Notes: generated by a model from the letters alone, not told the origin. Numbered from the stretch's first letter, positions 23,499-32,583 are shown. The stretch is 58,758 nucleotides of DNA from Streptomyces sp. MMG1121 (GCF_001280015.1 NZ_LGDV01000218.1:1-58758); one strand, 5' to 3'. Made by a program: numbers and translations.

Positions 23499-24884
23499 CT
23501 AGGCGGCCACCCGCTCGGCCCTGCGCAGCAGCCCCGCCGCCACGAACCCCCCGACCAGCACGGCGACCGCCCCCACCAACTGACCGGCGCCGAGACCGGC
23601 GGACAGCGACCCTCCCGCGGCGACCGAAGAGCTGAGCACGGCACCGAGAACGGCCACCCCCAGTCCGTTGCCGAACTCGGCGAGCGTGCCGTTGATCCCG
23701 GCCCCCGCCCCCGCCTTCTCCGGAGGGATCGCGCTCATGATGGCGTGGGCCATGGCCGGGTTGGCTATCGCGCACCCGGCACCGATGAGCAGAAGGCCCA
23801 GCAGCGTGCCGGCGTAGCCGTCGGTGTCGATCTCGGCGATGGTCACCAGGCCCGCCGACATCAGCACCATGCCGAGCGCGATCGACACCGGCGTGCCCAT
23901 CTTCGTGGACCACTTCGCCGCGATACCGGTGAAGTTGAGCACCACCACGGTCAGCGCCAGCGGAGCGGTCCGCACTCCGGCCTCCAACGGCCCGTAGCCG
24001 AGCACGAACTGCAGATGCTGGGTGAGCAGGAACAGCGAGCCGGTCATGCCGAAGGCGATGAGCACGGCCCCGGCGACCGCACCCGTGAACCGCCGGTTCC
24101 GGAAGAAGTGGAGGTCGAGCATCGGCTCGTCCACCCGGCTCTCCCACCAGGCGAAGGCCCCGAGAACGAGCACCGCCACGGCCGCCGTGACGAGCACCCG
24201 CGCCGACGTCCAGCCGTGGTGGGGGCCGGAGATGATCGCGAAGACGACCGCCGCCATGCCGATGGTGGACAGCAGCGCGCCGAACAGGTCCGGACGCTCG
24301 CCCCGTGGGTTCTTCGACTCCGGTACGAGCGCCACGACCGCGACCAGGGCCAGCGCCGCCACCGGGATGTTGATCAGGAACATCGAGCCCCACCAGAAGT
24401 GGCCCAGCAGGAAGCCGCCGATCAGCGGACCGGTCGCGAAGCCCAGCGCGTTGACCGCGGCCCAGATGCCGATCGCCTTCTGCTGCTCCTCGGGCGGGAA
24501 GATCTGCATCGCCACCGCCAGCGTGGTGGTCACCAGCAGCGCGCCGCCTATGCCCATGCCGGCCCGGGCGGCGATCAACTGGCCGGTGGAGTGGGCGAGT
24601 CCGGCCGCGAGCGAGCCGATGCCGAACAGCACGAGACCGGCCATCAGCATCTTCTTGCGGCCGTAGCGGTCGGCGGCGCTGCCCGCGGTGAGCAGCAGAC
24701 CGGACTGCACCAGGGAGTAGGCGTTGATCATCCACTGGATGTCCGAGGTGGCCGCGTGCAGCTCACGGGTCAGCGAGGGGACGGCCACGTTCAGGACGGT
24801 GTTGTCGAGCAGCACGGTGAGCTGTGCCAGACAGATGACGCCGAGGATCAGCCACCGCTGGGGGTGGCCTTGGGAGCTGGACAT
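23499..24884 (-). CDS. MFS multidrug efflux transporter (DHA2 family)
   Basis: 461 residues from ATG 24884. Contains motif D1 region TVLLDNTVLNVAVPSLTREL, motif A GSAADRYGRKKMLMAGLVLF and motif C-like ALGFATGPLIGGFLLGHFWW. About 14 hydrophobic segments, normal length. The promoter overlaps a perfect operator and the transcript is predicted to be leaderless or nearly so; a GTG at 24893 is a possible alternative start. Likely regulated by the TetR gene downstream, a standard inducible efflux pair. Confidence 0.92.
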   Translation of the reverse strand: MSSSQGHPQRWLILGVICLAQLTVLLDNTVLNVAVPSLTRELHAATSDIQWMINAYSLVQSGLLLTAGSAADRYGRKKMLMAGLVLFGIGSLAAGLAHSTGQLIAARAGMGIGGALLVTTTLAVAMQIFPPEEQQKAIGIWAAVNALGFATGPLIGGFLLGHFWWGSMFLINIPVAALALVAVVALVPESKNPRGERPDLFGALLSTIGMAAVVFAIISGPHHGWTSARVLVTAAVAVLVLGAFAWWESRVDEPMLDLHFFRNRRFTGAVAGAVLIAFGMTGSLFLLTQHLQFVLGYGPLEAGVRTAPLALTVVVLNFTGIAAKWSTKMGTPVSIALGMVLMSAGLVTIAEIDTDGYAGTLLGLLLIGAGCAIANPAMAHAIMSAIPPEKAGAGAGINGTLAEFGNGLGVAVLGAVLSSSVAAGGSLSAGLGAGQLVGAVAVLVGGFVAAGLLRRAERVAA

Positions 24885-24886
24885 GC

Positions 24887-24920
24887 TGTACACCGTATAG
24901 CTGTCGCTATACGGTGTACA
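24887..24920 (-). promoter_or_regulatory. Perfect 34-bp TetR-type operator overlapping the MFS promoter
   Basis: TGTACACCGTATAGC and its exact complement (24887-24901 and 24906-24920) flank a 4-base spacer. On the minus strand TTGTAC and TATACG, 16 bp apart, fit a -35/-10 pair lying inside the palindrome, and the ATG at 24884 follows within a few bases. Repressor binding would fully block RNA polymerase. Confidence 0.85.
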
Positions 24921-24953
24921 ACACGATGCCGGTGCGGCCGGGCGGCCGTTCGG

Positions 24954-27206
24954 TCAGCCGCTCTTCTTCTGCGTGAGGTCGTAGAAGGTGGCCGAACCGA
25001 CCGTCACCTTCTTGAAGTTGCTCTGGACCCACGAGCTGATCCGGGACGCCGCACCGCTGCTGCTGCCGCCCCCGCCGCCGAAGCCGCCGCCCGCGATGAA
25101 GTAGTGGATCTTCCCGTCCGCCACGTACTTCTTGAACTGCGCGAGCGTCGGGGACGGGTCGGTGCCGTTGAAGCCGCCGATCGCCATCACCGGGTCACCG
25201 GTGGCGAGCTGGTAGCTGGCCGCGTTCTGGGATCCGATGGACGCGGCGACCCAGGTGTACCGGGACGCGTTCTTCTCCAGCAGCTCCTTGGCCGCGGAGG
25301 TGACGTTCGCGCCGTTCAGCAGGCCGCCGGCGCCACCGCCGCCGCCCATGCCGCCCTCGCCCGCCCTGCCGCCGCCGGGGAAGCCGTTGCCGTTCTGCTG
25401 GTTCTGGCCGGTCCGGCCGTTCCGGCCCGGCGTGCCGCCGCCGAAGCCACCGCCCGGGCCGCCGTTCCCGTTCCGGCCCTGGCCCTGCGTGTTCCCGGTG
25501 CCGTTCCGCCCCGGCTGGTTCTGGCCGTTCTGGCCGTTCTGGCCGGGCATCCCGCCGCCGAAGCCGCCGCCCTTGCCGCCGCCCGGGCCGCCACCGCCGC
25601 CGAAGCCCATCATGCTCGCGCCCGCCGGACCCGCCGTCGGGATGGAGCCGGTGTGCGCGGAGTCCACCGTGCTGAGCGTGTACGCCGTCGGACCGGCGAG
25701 CGCGGCCACCAGGCCCACCGCCGCCGCCCCGAGGGCGAGCCGCCGGGGGATCCGGCCGGCGAAGACCAGGCCCAGCGCTGCCGCCAGACCGCCGATCAGC
25801 ACCAGCCACTTCAGCCAGGGAAGGTAGGTGGAGGTGCGGTTGAGCAGGACGTAACCCCAGGCCGCGGCCGCGACCACGGAGGCGGCGAGGGTGATCGACG
25901 CCCACAGCTCCCGCCGCTTCTCCCACAGCAGCCCGGCGCCCATGCCGGTCACGGCCGCGAGGTAGGGGGCGAGGGCCACCGTGTAGTACTGGTGGAAGAT
26001 GCCCGCCATGTAGCTGAAGACCACCAGGGTGCTCAGCAGCGACCCACCCCACACCAGGAACGAGGCCCGGGTGACGGACGTCCGCTTGAGCGTGGGGGTC
26101 CCCCCGCTCGAGCGAAGCCGAGAGTGGGGGAGGGTGGCCACCAGGCCCGCGACCAGCAGGATCAGCGCGGCCGGGAGCAGCCAGGAGATCTGGCTGCCGA
26201 TCTCGGAGTTGAACATCCGGTCCCACCCGGTCTCGCCCCACTGGCCGGTCCCGCCCGCGCCACCGCCGCCGCCGACACTGCCGGTCTCGTCACCGTTGAT
26301 CCGGCCGAGGCCGTTGTAGCCGAAGGTCAGCTCCAGGAAGCTGTTGTTCTGCGAACCGCCGATGTAGGGGCGGGACGAGGCCGGCCACAGCTCGACGACC
26401 GCGACCCACCAGCCGCCGGAGACGACCAGCGCGACGGCGGCGAGGGCCAGTTGGCCGAGCCGCTTCCGCAGCTTCACCGGACCGCAGACGGCGTAGACGA
26501 TCGCCAGCGGCGGCAGGATCAGGAACGCCTGGAGCGTCTTGGCGAGGAAGGCGAAGCCGATCGCCGCCCCGGCCCACACCAGCCACCTCGTCCGGCCGTC
26601 CTCCACCGCCCGTACGACGAAGTAGCAGGCCAGCGCCATCAGCAGGGCCAGCATCGCGTCCGGGTTGTTGAACCGGAACATCAGCGCGGCGACGGGGGTG
26701 AGCGCGAGCACCGCGCCCGCGACCAGACCCGCCACCGGGCTGAACCGGCGCCGTACGCCCGCGTACACGACGGCCACCGCGCCCACGCCCATCAGCACCT
26801 CGGGCGTGAGGATCGCCCACGAGTTCAGGCCGAAGATCCGGACCGACAGCTCCATGGGCCACAGGAAGGCCGACGGCTTGTCGACGGTGATGGCGTTGCC
26901 CGCGTCCAGCGAGCCGAAGAAGAACGCCTTCCAGGACTTGCTGCCCGCCTGTACGGCCGCCGAGTAGAAGGAGTTGGAGTAGCCGGAGGCGCTGAGGTCG
27001 TACAGATAGAGCAGGAGGGTGGCGGCCAGCAGGCCGAGGAAGGCCGGGCGTGCCCAGCGCGGGTCCTCGGGCCGGCCGCGCCACACTCTGCGGACGAACG
27101 GCTGCCTGGGCGCGTCGGCCGCCGGGTGCGGGGGAGCGGTCGTGGGCGGTCCCCACGTCGCCGTACCGCTGTGCTCGCTGGTCGACGCTTCGTACCGGGT
27201 GGTCAT
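24954..27206 (-). CDS. GT39 (ArnT/PMT-type) membrane glycosyltransferase with Gly-rich insert
   Basis: 750 residues. N-terminal half is polytopic and contains the family loop FFFGSLDAGNAITVDKPSAF with the catalytic-region acidic residue, followed by further membrane helices to about 500. Then comes a long Gly/Asn/Gln-rich segment (about 525-650, phrases such as GGGFGGGMPGQNGQNGQNQP) and a C-terminal extracytoplasmic domain with NGTDPSPTLAQFKKYVADGK and IHYFIAGGG. Such enzymes use polyprenyl-phosphate sugars. The ATG overlaps the stop of the GT2 gene (ATGA), so the two are translationally coupled. A repeat element lies in frame near residue 360. Confidence 0.87.
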   Translation of the reverse strand: MTTRYEASTSEHSGTATWGPPTTAPPHPAADAPRQPFVRRVWRGRPEDPRWARPAFLGLLAATLLLYLYDLSASGYSNSFYSAAVQAGSKSWKAFFFGSLDAGNAITVDKPSAFLWPMELSVRIFGLNSWAILTPEVLMGVGAVAVVYAGVRRRFSPVAGLVAGAVLALTPVAALMFRFNNPDAMLALLMALACYFVVRAVEDGRTRWLVWAGAAIGFAFLAKTLQAFLILPPLAIVYAVCGPVKLRKRLGQLALAAVALVVSGGWWVAVVELWPASSRPYIGGSQNNSFLELTFGYNGLGRINGDETGSVGGGGGAGGTGQWGETGWDRMFNSEIGSQISWLLPAALILLVAGLVATLPHSRLRSSGGTPTLKRTSVTRASFLVWGGSLLSTLVVFSYMAGIFHQYYTVALAPYLAAVTGMGAGLLWEKRRELWASITLAASVVAAAAWGYVLLNRTSTYLPWLKWLVLIGGLAAALGLVFAGRIPRRLALGAAAVGLVAALAGPTAYTLSTVDSAHTGSIPTAGPAGASMMGFGGGGGPGGGKGGGFGGGMPGQNGQNGQNQPGRNGTGNTQGQGRNGNGGPGGGFGGGTPGRNGRTGQNQQNGNGFPGGGRAGEGGMGGGGGAGGLLNGANVTSAAKELLEKNASRYTWVAASIGSQNAASYQLATGDPVMAIGGFNGTDPSPTLAQFKKYVADGKIHYFIAGGGFGGGGGSSSGAASRISSWVQSNFKKVTVGSATFYDLTQKKSG
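26092..26132 (+). repeat. REP-like palindromic element inside the GT39 gene, copy 2
   Basis: GTGGGGGTCCCCCCGCTCGA followed by GCGAAGCCGAGAGTGGGGG forms a stem typical of Streptomyces dispersed repeats and shares the 13-mer TGGGGGTCCCCCC with 12581-12593. It is read in frame on the minus strand as PHSRLRSSGGTPTLK, so the insertion added residues without breaking the protein. Confidence 0.65.
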
Positions 27207-28699
27207 CGGGGGTCCCTCGGATCGGTGTCGTGAGGGCGCACCGGCTGCAGTCGCATGGTGGCGTCCCTCCAGCTGCCGTCCGCGGCTTCACCGGCGCGGA
27301 CCTGGGTGGTCGGGTGCGGAACCGCACGCTGCGGCAGCGGCGCGTACGGAGCGGTCGGGTACGCAGCGGTCGTGCCGTACGGCGATGTCGTGCTCGTGCC
27401 GTGGACCGGCGGGGCCGGGGTGTGGGCGGCGACCACGGTCGACGCACAGGTGTCGGACTCACCGCGGTCCGGGAAGACCCAGGCGCGGAAGAGCAGGAAA
27501 CGCAGCACGGTCGCGGCGAGGTTGGCGGCGATGAGCACCGCCAGCTCGGTGGAGTGCGCCGGGCTGGAACCGGCCGCGTCGAGGGCGGCCAGGGAGCCGC
27601 TGGTCAGGACGAGACCGATGCCGAAGACGACCAGGCCCTGCGCCTGGTGCCGTACGGCGCCGCCCCGGCCGCGCACCCCGAAGGTGAGCCGGCGGTTGGC
27701 GGCCGTGTTGGCGACCGCCGAGACCAGCAGGGCGAGCGCGTTGGCGGTCTGGGAGCCGGAGAACTGCCGGAAGAGGCTGTAGAGGACCAGGTAGAAGAGG
27801 GTCGACAGGGCGCCGACCACACAGAATCCGACGAGCTGACGGGCAAGTCCCGTGGGCACGTTGGTCAGGTCGCGGTCGCGCGGGTCGTCGCCGAAGGGCC
27901 GGGTGAGGCGGTCCAGCGACAGCGAACCGGTGGCCAGGGCCTTGCCGACCCGCCAGACGCCCTTGAGGTCGTCGGTCGCGGTCCTCACGATGTGCACGGT
28001 GGAGTCGGGGTCGTCCACCCAGTCGACCGGCACCTCGTGGATCCGCAGCCCGGCCCGCTCGGCGAGCACCAGCATCTCGGTGTCGAAGAACCAGCCGGTG
28101 TCCTCCACCAGCGGCAGCAGGACCTGGGCCACATCGCGCCGGATCGCCTTGAAGCCGCACTGCGCGTCCGAGAAGCGGGCCTGCAGCGAGCCGCGCAGGA
28201 TCATGTTGTAGGCACGGCTGATGAACTCCCGCTTGGGGCCACGCACGACGCGCGAGGTGCGGGCGAGCCGGGAGCCGATGGCAAGGTCCGAGTGGCCGGA
28301 GATCAGCGGGGCGACCAGCGGCAGCAGGGCGTTGAGGTCGGTGGACAGGTCGACGTCCATGTAGGCGAGGATCGGCGCGTTCGACGCCGACCACACGGTC
28401 CTCAGGGCCCGGCCGCGCCCCTTCTGCTCCAGCCGGAAGTTGGTGACCTCGGGGATCTCCTGCTCCAGCCACGCGGCCACCTGAGGAGTGGTGTCCGTGG
28501 ACGCGTTGTCCGCGATGGTGATGCGGAACGCGTACGGGAAGGTACGCGTGAGGTGCTCGTGCAGTCTGCGGACGCACGGCTGGAGGTCCTTCTCCTCGTT
28601 GTAGACGGGGATCACTACGTCCAGGACAGGCGTACCGGCGGCTGCGGCCGGGAGGTGCTCCCGCGCCGGCAGGGTGCCGGGAGAAGAGTCGGTTCGCAT
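27203..28699 (-). CDS. Glycosyltransferase family 2 (DPM1-like) fused to GtrA-like membrane domain
   Basis: 498 residues from ATG 28699. Residues about 25-245 are a GT-A glycosyltransferase: LDVVIPVYNEEKDLQPCVRR, ADNASTDTTP, YMDVDLSTDL (the DXD-type metal site) and IGSRLARTSRVVRGPKREFI. This resembles dolichol- or polyprenyl-phosphate sugar synthases. Residues about 285-410 hold four hydrophobic helices of GtrA type (VGFCVVGALSTLFYLVLYSL). The C-terminal 80 residues are Pro/Thr/Ala-rich. With the coupled GT39 gene it probably makes and uses a lipid-linked sugar. Confidence 0.9.
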   Translation of the reverse strand: MRTDSSPGTLPAREHLPAAAAGTPVLDVVIPVYNEEKDLQPCVRRLHEHLTRTFPYAFRITIADNASTDTTPQVAAWLEQEIPEVTNFRLEQKGRGRALRTVWSASNAPILAYMDVDLSTDLNALLPLVAPLISGHSDLAIGSRLARTSRVVRGPKREFISRAYNMILRGSLQARFSDAQCGFKAIRRDVAQVLLPLVEDTGWFFDTEMLVLAERAGLRIHEVPVDWVDDPDSTVHIVRTATDDLKGVWRVGKALATGSLSLDRLTRPFGDDPRDRDLTNVPTGLARQLVGFCVVGALSTLFYLVLYSLFRQFSGSQTANALALLVSAVANTAANRRLTFGVRGRGGAVRHQAQGLVVFGIGLVLTSGSLAALDAAGSSPAHSTELAVLIAANLAATVLRFLLFRAWVFPDRGESDTCASTVVAAHTPAPPVHGTSTTSPYGTTAAYPTAPYAPLPQRAVPHPTTQVRAGEAADGSWRDATMRLQPVRPHDTDPRDPR

Positions 28700-28705
28700 G
28701 CGAAC
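28692..28705 (-). promoter_or_regulatory. Palindrome GTTCGCATGCGAAC over the GT2 start codon
   Basis: A perfect 14-bp palindrome centred on the ATG of the GT2-GtrA gene. It could be a protein-binding site or a small RNA hairpin restricting initiation. The gene is only 14 bases downstream of the sensor-kinase stop. Confidence 0.45.
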
Positions 28706-28713
28706 GACTCTCG

Positions 28714-30372
28714 TCAAACCCCCTGTTGCACCGATGTGGTGGCACTGTGCTGTGCCTGTGAGTGCGATTGCCGGTCCGTTTCGGGGGCCGGCCGGCGGAC
28801 GGCCGGGGCAAGCGCGGGCAGATGCACGGTGAACACGGTCCGCCCGGGAACGCTGTCGACGGTCACGGCGCCGCCGTGCGCGGTCGCGACGGCCTGCACG
28901 ATGGCGAGCCCGAGCCCGGTCGACCCGGTGGAGCGCGAGCGCGCGGAGTCGCCGCGCGCGAACCGCTCGAAGACGTGCGGCAGCAACTCGGGGGGAATCC
29001 CCTGCCCGTTGTCCTCGACGTCGACGCACATCCACGGCCCGCGCCGCTGCACGCGCGCGGTGACGGTCGTACCGGGTGGCGTGTGCTTGCGGGCGTTGCC
29101 CAGCAGGTTGACGAGCACCTGCTGGATGCGGGCCGCGTCGGCGGACACCGTGGCGGGTTCATCGGGCAGCTCGAGCCGCCAGTTGTGCTCCATGCCGGCC
29201 GCGCGGGAGTCGCTGACGGTGTCCACGACGAGCGGAATGAGATCGGTCTGCCCGAACTGCAGGGGCCGTCCGGCATCCAGCCGGGCGAGCAGGAGGAGAT
29301 CCTCGACGAGGAGGGTCATCCGGCCCGCCTCGGACTCGATCCGGCCCAGCGCATGCCGGGTGTCGGGCCCGACCTGCTCGCGCCCGCGCCGGGTCAGCTC
29401 GGCATACCCGCGGATGGAGGCGAGCGGCGTGCGCAGCTCATGACTGGCGTCCGCGACGAACTGCCGTACCCGCATCTCGCTCTGCTGCCGGGCGTGCAGG
29501 GCGCCGTGCACATGGTCGAGCATCCGGTTGAGCGCGGCACCGACCTGGCCGACCTCGGTGTGCGGGTCGGTCTCCGACTCGGGGACGCGCTCGCTGAGGT
29601 TCACCTCGCCGGAGTGCAACGGGAGTTCGGAGACACGGGTGGCGGTGTTGGCGACCTTGCGCAGGGGGCGGGTGGCGACGCCGACGATGACGGTCCCGGC
29701 GAGGGTGGCGGCGATGAGGCCGGCGACGGTGACGCTGACTTCGACGAGGATCAGGGTGTCGATGTTGTCGTCGATGTCCTTGGTCGGCAGCGCGATGTAG
29801 AAGACGTCGCTGCTGTCCTGGCTCGTCACGTACTTGACGAGGTAGTCCCCGAGCCCCGGGATCTCCACGCTGTGGGCCTTGTTGTCCTTCGAGACGGCGT
29901 TCAGCGCCTTCTTCTGCGCGGCGCTGAGATCGCCGGCCCGCATCCGCTTGAAGAGGCCGTAGTCGTCGTTCTGCTGCTGGGCGACGGCGGCGGAGACGAT
30001 CGAGCCGTTCTTCACGTACGCGGCGACGGTGTTGGGCTGGGTCGGGCCCTTGGTGAGCAGGGTGACGACCTTGTCGCTCGGTGTGGCGGTGGCCGACTCC
30101 GCGGGGTCCGGATTCCGCGGGCCCCCACCCGGGTTCGCCCCGCCCGGAGCCAGCATGTGACCGACCGCCCGCGCGGCGGTCTCGTTCACCTTGCCTTCCA
30201 GCTGGTCGTACAGGTGCAAGCGCAGCGCGAGTGTGGTGACCGTGCCGATCACCGCGCACACCACCGCGATCAGCACCACCGACGCGACGACGAGCCGGGT
30301 CCGCAGGGTGCGCGGCTGGCCCACTCGTCGCTTCTGCCGCCCCCGCGGATCCGTCCGCCGTCGCCCGCTCAT
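28714..30372 (-). CDS. Sensor histidine kinase (two-component system)
   Basis: 552 residues from ATG 30372. TM1 (LVVASVVLIAVVCAVIGTVT), an extracytoplasmic sensor of about 165 residues, TM2 near 208-232, HAMP (RPLRKVANTATRVSEL), then H-box ASHELRTPLASIRGYAEL with phospho-His near 307, N-box NLLGNARKHTPPG, G1 DNGQGIPPELL and G2 GSTGLGLAIVQAV. A complete EnvZ/PrrB-type kinase. Its start overlaps the regulator stop (ATGA), so both proteins are made in a coupled way. Confidence 0.94.
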   Translation of the reverse strand: MSGRRRTDPRGRQKRRVGQPRTLRTRLVVASVVLIAVVCAVIGTVTTLALRLHLYDQLEGKVNETAARAVGHMLAPGGANPGGGPRNPDPAESATATPSDKVVTLLTKGPTQPNTVAAYVKNGSIVSAAVAQQQNDDYGLFKRMRAGDLSAAQKKALNAVSKDNKAHSVEIPGLGDYLVKYVTSQDSSDVFYIALPTKDIDDNIDTLILVEVSVTVAGLIAATLAGTVIVGVATRPLRKVANTATRVSELPLHSGEVNLSERVPESETDPHTEVGQVGAALNRMLDHVHGALHARQQSEMRVRQFVADASHELRTPLASIRGYAELTRRGREQVGPDTRHALGRIESEAGRMTLLVEDLLLLARLDAGRPLQFGQTDLIPLVVDTVSDSRAAGMEHNWRLELPDEPATVSADAARIQQVLVNLLGNARKHTPPGTTVTARVQRRGPWMCVDVEDNGQGIPPELLPHVFERFARGDSARSRSTGSTGLGLAIVQAVATAHGGAVTVDSVPGRTVFTVHLPALAPAVRRPAPETDRQSHSQAQHSATTSVQQGV

Positions 30373-31109
30373 GACACGGCAGGCTTGATCAGATAACCGG
30401 CCCCACGCCGCGTGTGGATCATCGGCTCGCGCCCGGCGTCGATCTTCCGCCGCAGGTAGGAGATGTAGAGCTCGACGACATTGGCCTGCCCGCCGAAGTC
30501 GTACGACCACACGCGGTCCAGGATCTGCGCCTTGCTGAGCACGCGCCGCGGATTGCGCATGAGGAAGCGCAGCAGCTCGAACTCGGTGGCGGTGAGATGG
30601 ATGTTCTCCCCGGCCCGCGACACCTCGTGACTGTCTTCGTCGAGGGTCAGATCCCCCACGACGAGCACGGAGTCGGACCGCCGGTCGGCGGCACCGGACC
30701 TGCGGATGAGCCCGCGCAGCCGCGCCACGACCTCCTCCAGGCTGAACGGCTTGGTGACGTAGTCGTCCCCGCCCGCGGTGAGCCCGGCGATACGGTCCTC
30801 GACGGCGTCCTTGGCGGTCAGGAAGAGGACCGGCACGTCGGGCAGTTCACGCCGCAGCCGCCCCAGCACGGCGAGCCCGTCCATGTCGGGCAGCATCATG
30901 TCGAGCACGACGGCGTCGGGCCGGAACTCCCGGGCCGTCTGTATCGCCCCCTGCCCGTCCCCCGCACTCCTGATCTGCCAGCCCTCGTAACGAAGGGCCA
31001 TGCTCAGCAGTTCGGTGATCGACAGCTCGTCGTCCACCACAAGCACTCGGACGGGGCTCCCGTCCGGCCTCAGCAGTTCGGTGCGCCCCCGGGGCGAGGT
31101 CGTGGTCAT
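30369..31109 (-). CDS. OmpR/PhoB-type response regulator
   Basis: 246 residues from ATG 31109, with AAGGTG eight bases upstream. Receiver domain: acidic pair in VLVVDDELSI, phospho-Asp in AVVLDMMLPDMDG, Thr in LFLTAKD and Lys in YVTKPFSL. The C-terminal winged helix has LTATEFELLRFLMRNPRRVL and VVELYISYLRRKID. Partner of the kinase gene downstream. The glycosyltransferase genes that follow on the same strand are plausible targets or operon members. Confidence 0.94.
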   Translation of the reverse strand: MTTTSPRGRTELLRPDGSPVRVLVVDDELSITELLSMALRYEGWQIRSAGDGQGAIQTAREFRPDAVVLDMMLPDMDGLAVLGRLRRELPDVPVLFLTAKDAVEDRIAGLTAGGDDYVTKPFSLEEVVARLRGLIRRSGAADRRSDSVLVVGDLTLDEDSHEVSRAGENIHLTATEFELLRFLMRNPRRVLSKAQILDRVWSYDFGGQANVVELYISYLRRKIDAGREPMIHTRRGAGYLIKPAVS

Positions 31110-31209
31110 GGTGGACACCTTGTCGGGGCCCTCTGAGAAGAGGCTTTCCGCAATCTGTGATTTCCCTGAGAAACACACAGGCACCTCTCAGGCAGCACCT
31201 GGGAAGCGC

Positions 31210-31611
31210 TCACTGCCCCGCGAAGCCGTGCGCCTGCTCGACCTTGGCGATGTGCAGGACGTACTGCTCGAACCACCGGTCCCGGCCGAGCCTCTTGGCG
31301 CCGAGGTGCTCGGGGTGCCGCCGCCACCGCTCGATGCCGTCGAGATCCCGGAAGTAGGCGACGCTGATGGCGAGCCCGCCCGGGCTGTGGGCGAAGTCCT
31401 CACCGAGGAAGCCGGGGATGTCCCGCACCAGGCGGGAGAGGCGGGCGGCGGTGCGCTGGTAATCGCCGGCGTCTTTGTCGGAATCCTGGCCGGAATCCAG
31501 CTCGGAGGCTTTGTCGAAGCGGCGGACGGAGGTGAACACGACCGCGTAGTAAGGGGGTTCATGGGCAGGTACGGGGACGGGGGCGACAGGCTCGCTCGCG
31601 TGAACGCTCAT
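31210..31611 (-). CDS. Antibiotic biosynthesis monooxygenase-like (ABM) domain protein
   Basis: 133 residues. Ferredoxin-like dimeric fold: PYYAVVFTSVRRFD, LVRDIPGFLGEDFAHSPGGL, ISVAYFRDLDGIERWRRHPE and HLGAKRLGRDRWFEQYVLHI. Similar small proteins act as heme- or quinone-related oxygenases or have no known role. The start is at ATG 31611. Stands alone upstream of the two-component operon. Confidence 0.75.
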   Translation of the reverse strand: MSVHASEPVAPVPVPAHEPPYYAVVFTSVRRFDKASELDSGQDSDKDAGDYQRTAARLSRLVRDIPGFLGEDFAHSPGGLAISVAYFRDLDGIERWRRHPEHLGAKRLGRDRWFEQYVLHIAKVEQAHGFAGQ

Positions 31612-31710
31612 GACACCTACGGTCGGCGACGGTGCCCTCGGTCGTCCATGGACCTTGCCGAAAGGGACCCGTCCGGGATCCATCTCTTTACGATCGCGTT
31701 CACGATCGCC

Positions 31711-32583
31711 TCAGAACAGCCCGCCCTGCTCACCCCGGAACTCCCGCACGGGAAAGGTGAGTCCACTGCCACCCGGCTCCCGCGGCGCCAGCTCCCACCC
31801 GGCCATCAGCCGGGTGTCGAGCACGACCACCCCGCGCCCTCCGACCGCCAGATGAAGGTCGGGCCCGGCGGCCGCGACCAGCTCCCCGCTCACGGCGCCG
31901 CCCGGCACCAGTTCCACGACGTCACCGCACGCGGCCGGCGCCCGGTCGAGCCCGAACGCGGTGACGTGATCGACGATCCGGCACTCGGCGGGCCGCAGCG
32001 ACTCCGGCCACGTCCGGAGCGCCACGGCCCGCGCATGAAGCTCCCGCACCTCCGCGGCACGCTCGGCCGCGGTCCGGGGCAGCGCCGCCCGCACCGCCCG
32101 CTTCTCGGCGTACGGAATCCGGTCCGGCACCCGGAGCGCGGCCCGCAGCAGCTCCTCGGTGCGCCGGGCGGCCATCAGCGGACCGGCGCCGAGCCAGCTG
32201 AAACAGACGGCGCCCTGTTCGAGCAGCCGCGCGCTGCCCCGCTCGACGGCGGTGATCCCGACCTTGACCATCCCGGGCCCGAACCACGCGAGATACACCC
32301 GATAGGGCCGCGGATCATCGGCGAGGGTGTCGGCGGCCACGGAGTGCGCCCGGTCCAGCCGCGCACACTCCTCGCACCGGCCCCCCGTACTACGCCCCGC
32401 CACCACGGCCCGCACCGGACAGGCGTTCCCCCGCGCCCCCGCACACCCGCGCACGCCCCCCTCCGGCACGCCGAAGGCAACCCGCTTCCCCCAGGACAGC
32501 CCACTGCGCCGCCCGCCGTCCCACACCAGCACGGGACCTTCCGGCGACCAGCGCAGACCTGAGCACTTCCATCCGTGTGGCAT
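31711..32583 (-). CDS. DUF2797 family protein
   Basis: 290 residues from ATG 32583. A Cys pair arrangement (GNACPVRAV, then GGRCEECARLD) suggests a zinc-binding module near 55-75. The core YRVYLAWFGPGMVKVGITAV followed by ARLLEQGAVCFSWLGAGPLM resembles a GIY-YIG-like fold and matches DUF2797 as I recall it. A C-terminal beta-rich part follows. Function unknown. Confidence 0.78.
   Translation of the reverse strand: MPHGWKCSGLRWSPEGPVLVWDGGRRSGLSWGKRVAFGVPEGGVRGCAGARGNACPVRAVVAGRSTGGRCEECARLDRAHSVAADTLADDPRPYRVYLAWFGPGMVKVGITAVERGSARLLEQGAVCFSWLGAGPLMAARRTEELLRAALRVPDRIPYAEKRAVRAALPRTAAERAAEVRELHARAVALRTWPESLRPAECRIVDHVTAFGLDRAPAACGDVVELVPGGAVSGELVAAAGPDLHLAVGGRGVVVLDTRLMAGWELAPREPGGSGLTFPVREFRGEQGGLF

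Noticed and set aside
23745..27233. 1162-codon plus-strand frame
   Set aside because: Antisense of the MFS and GT39 genes; no domain, and composition dominated by Arg/Gly/Gln/His.
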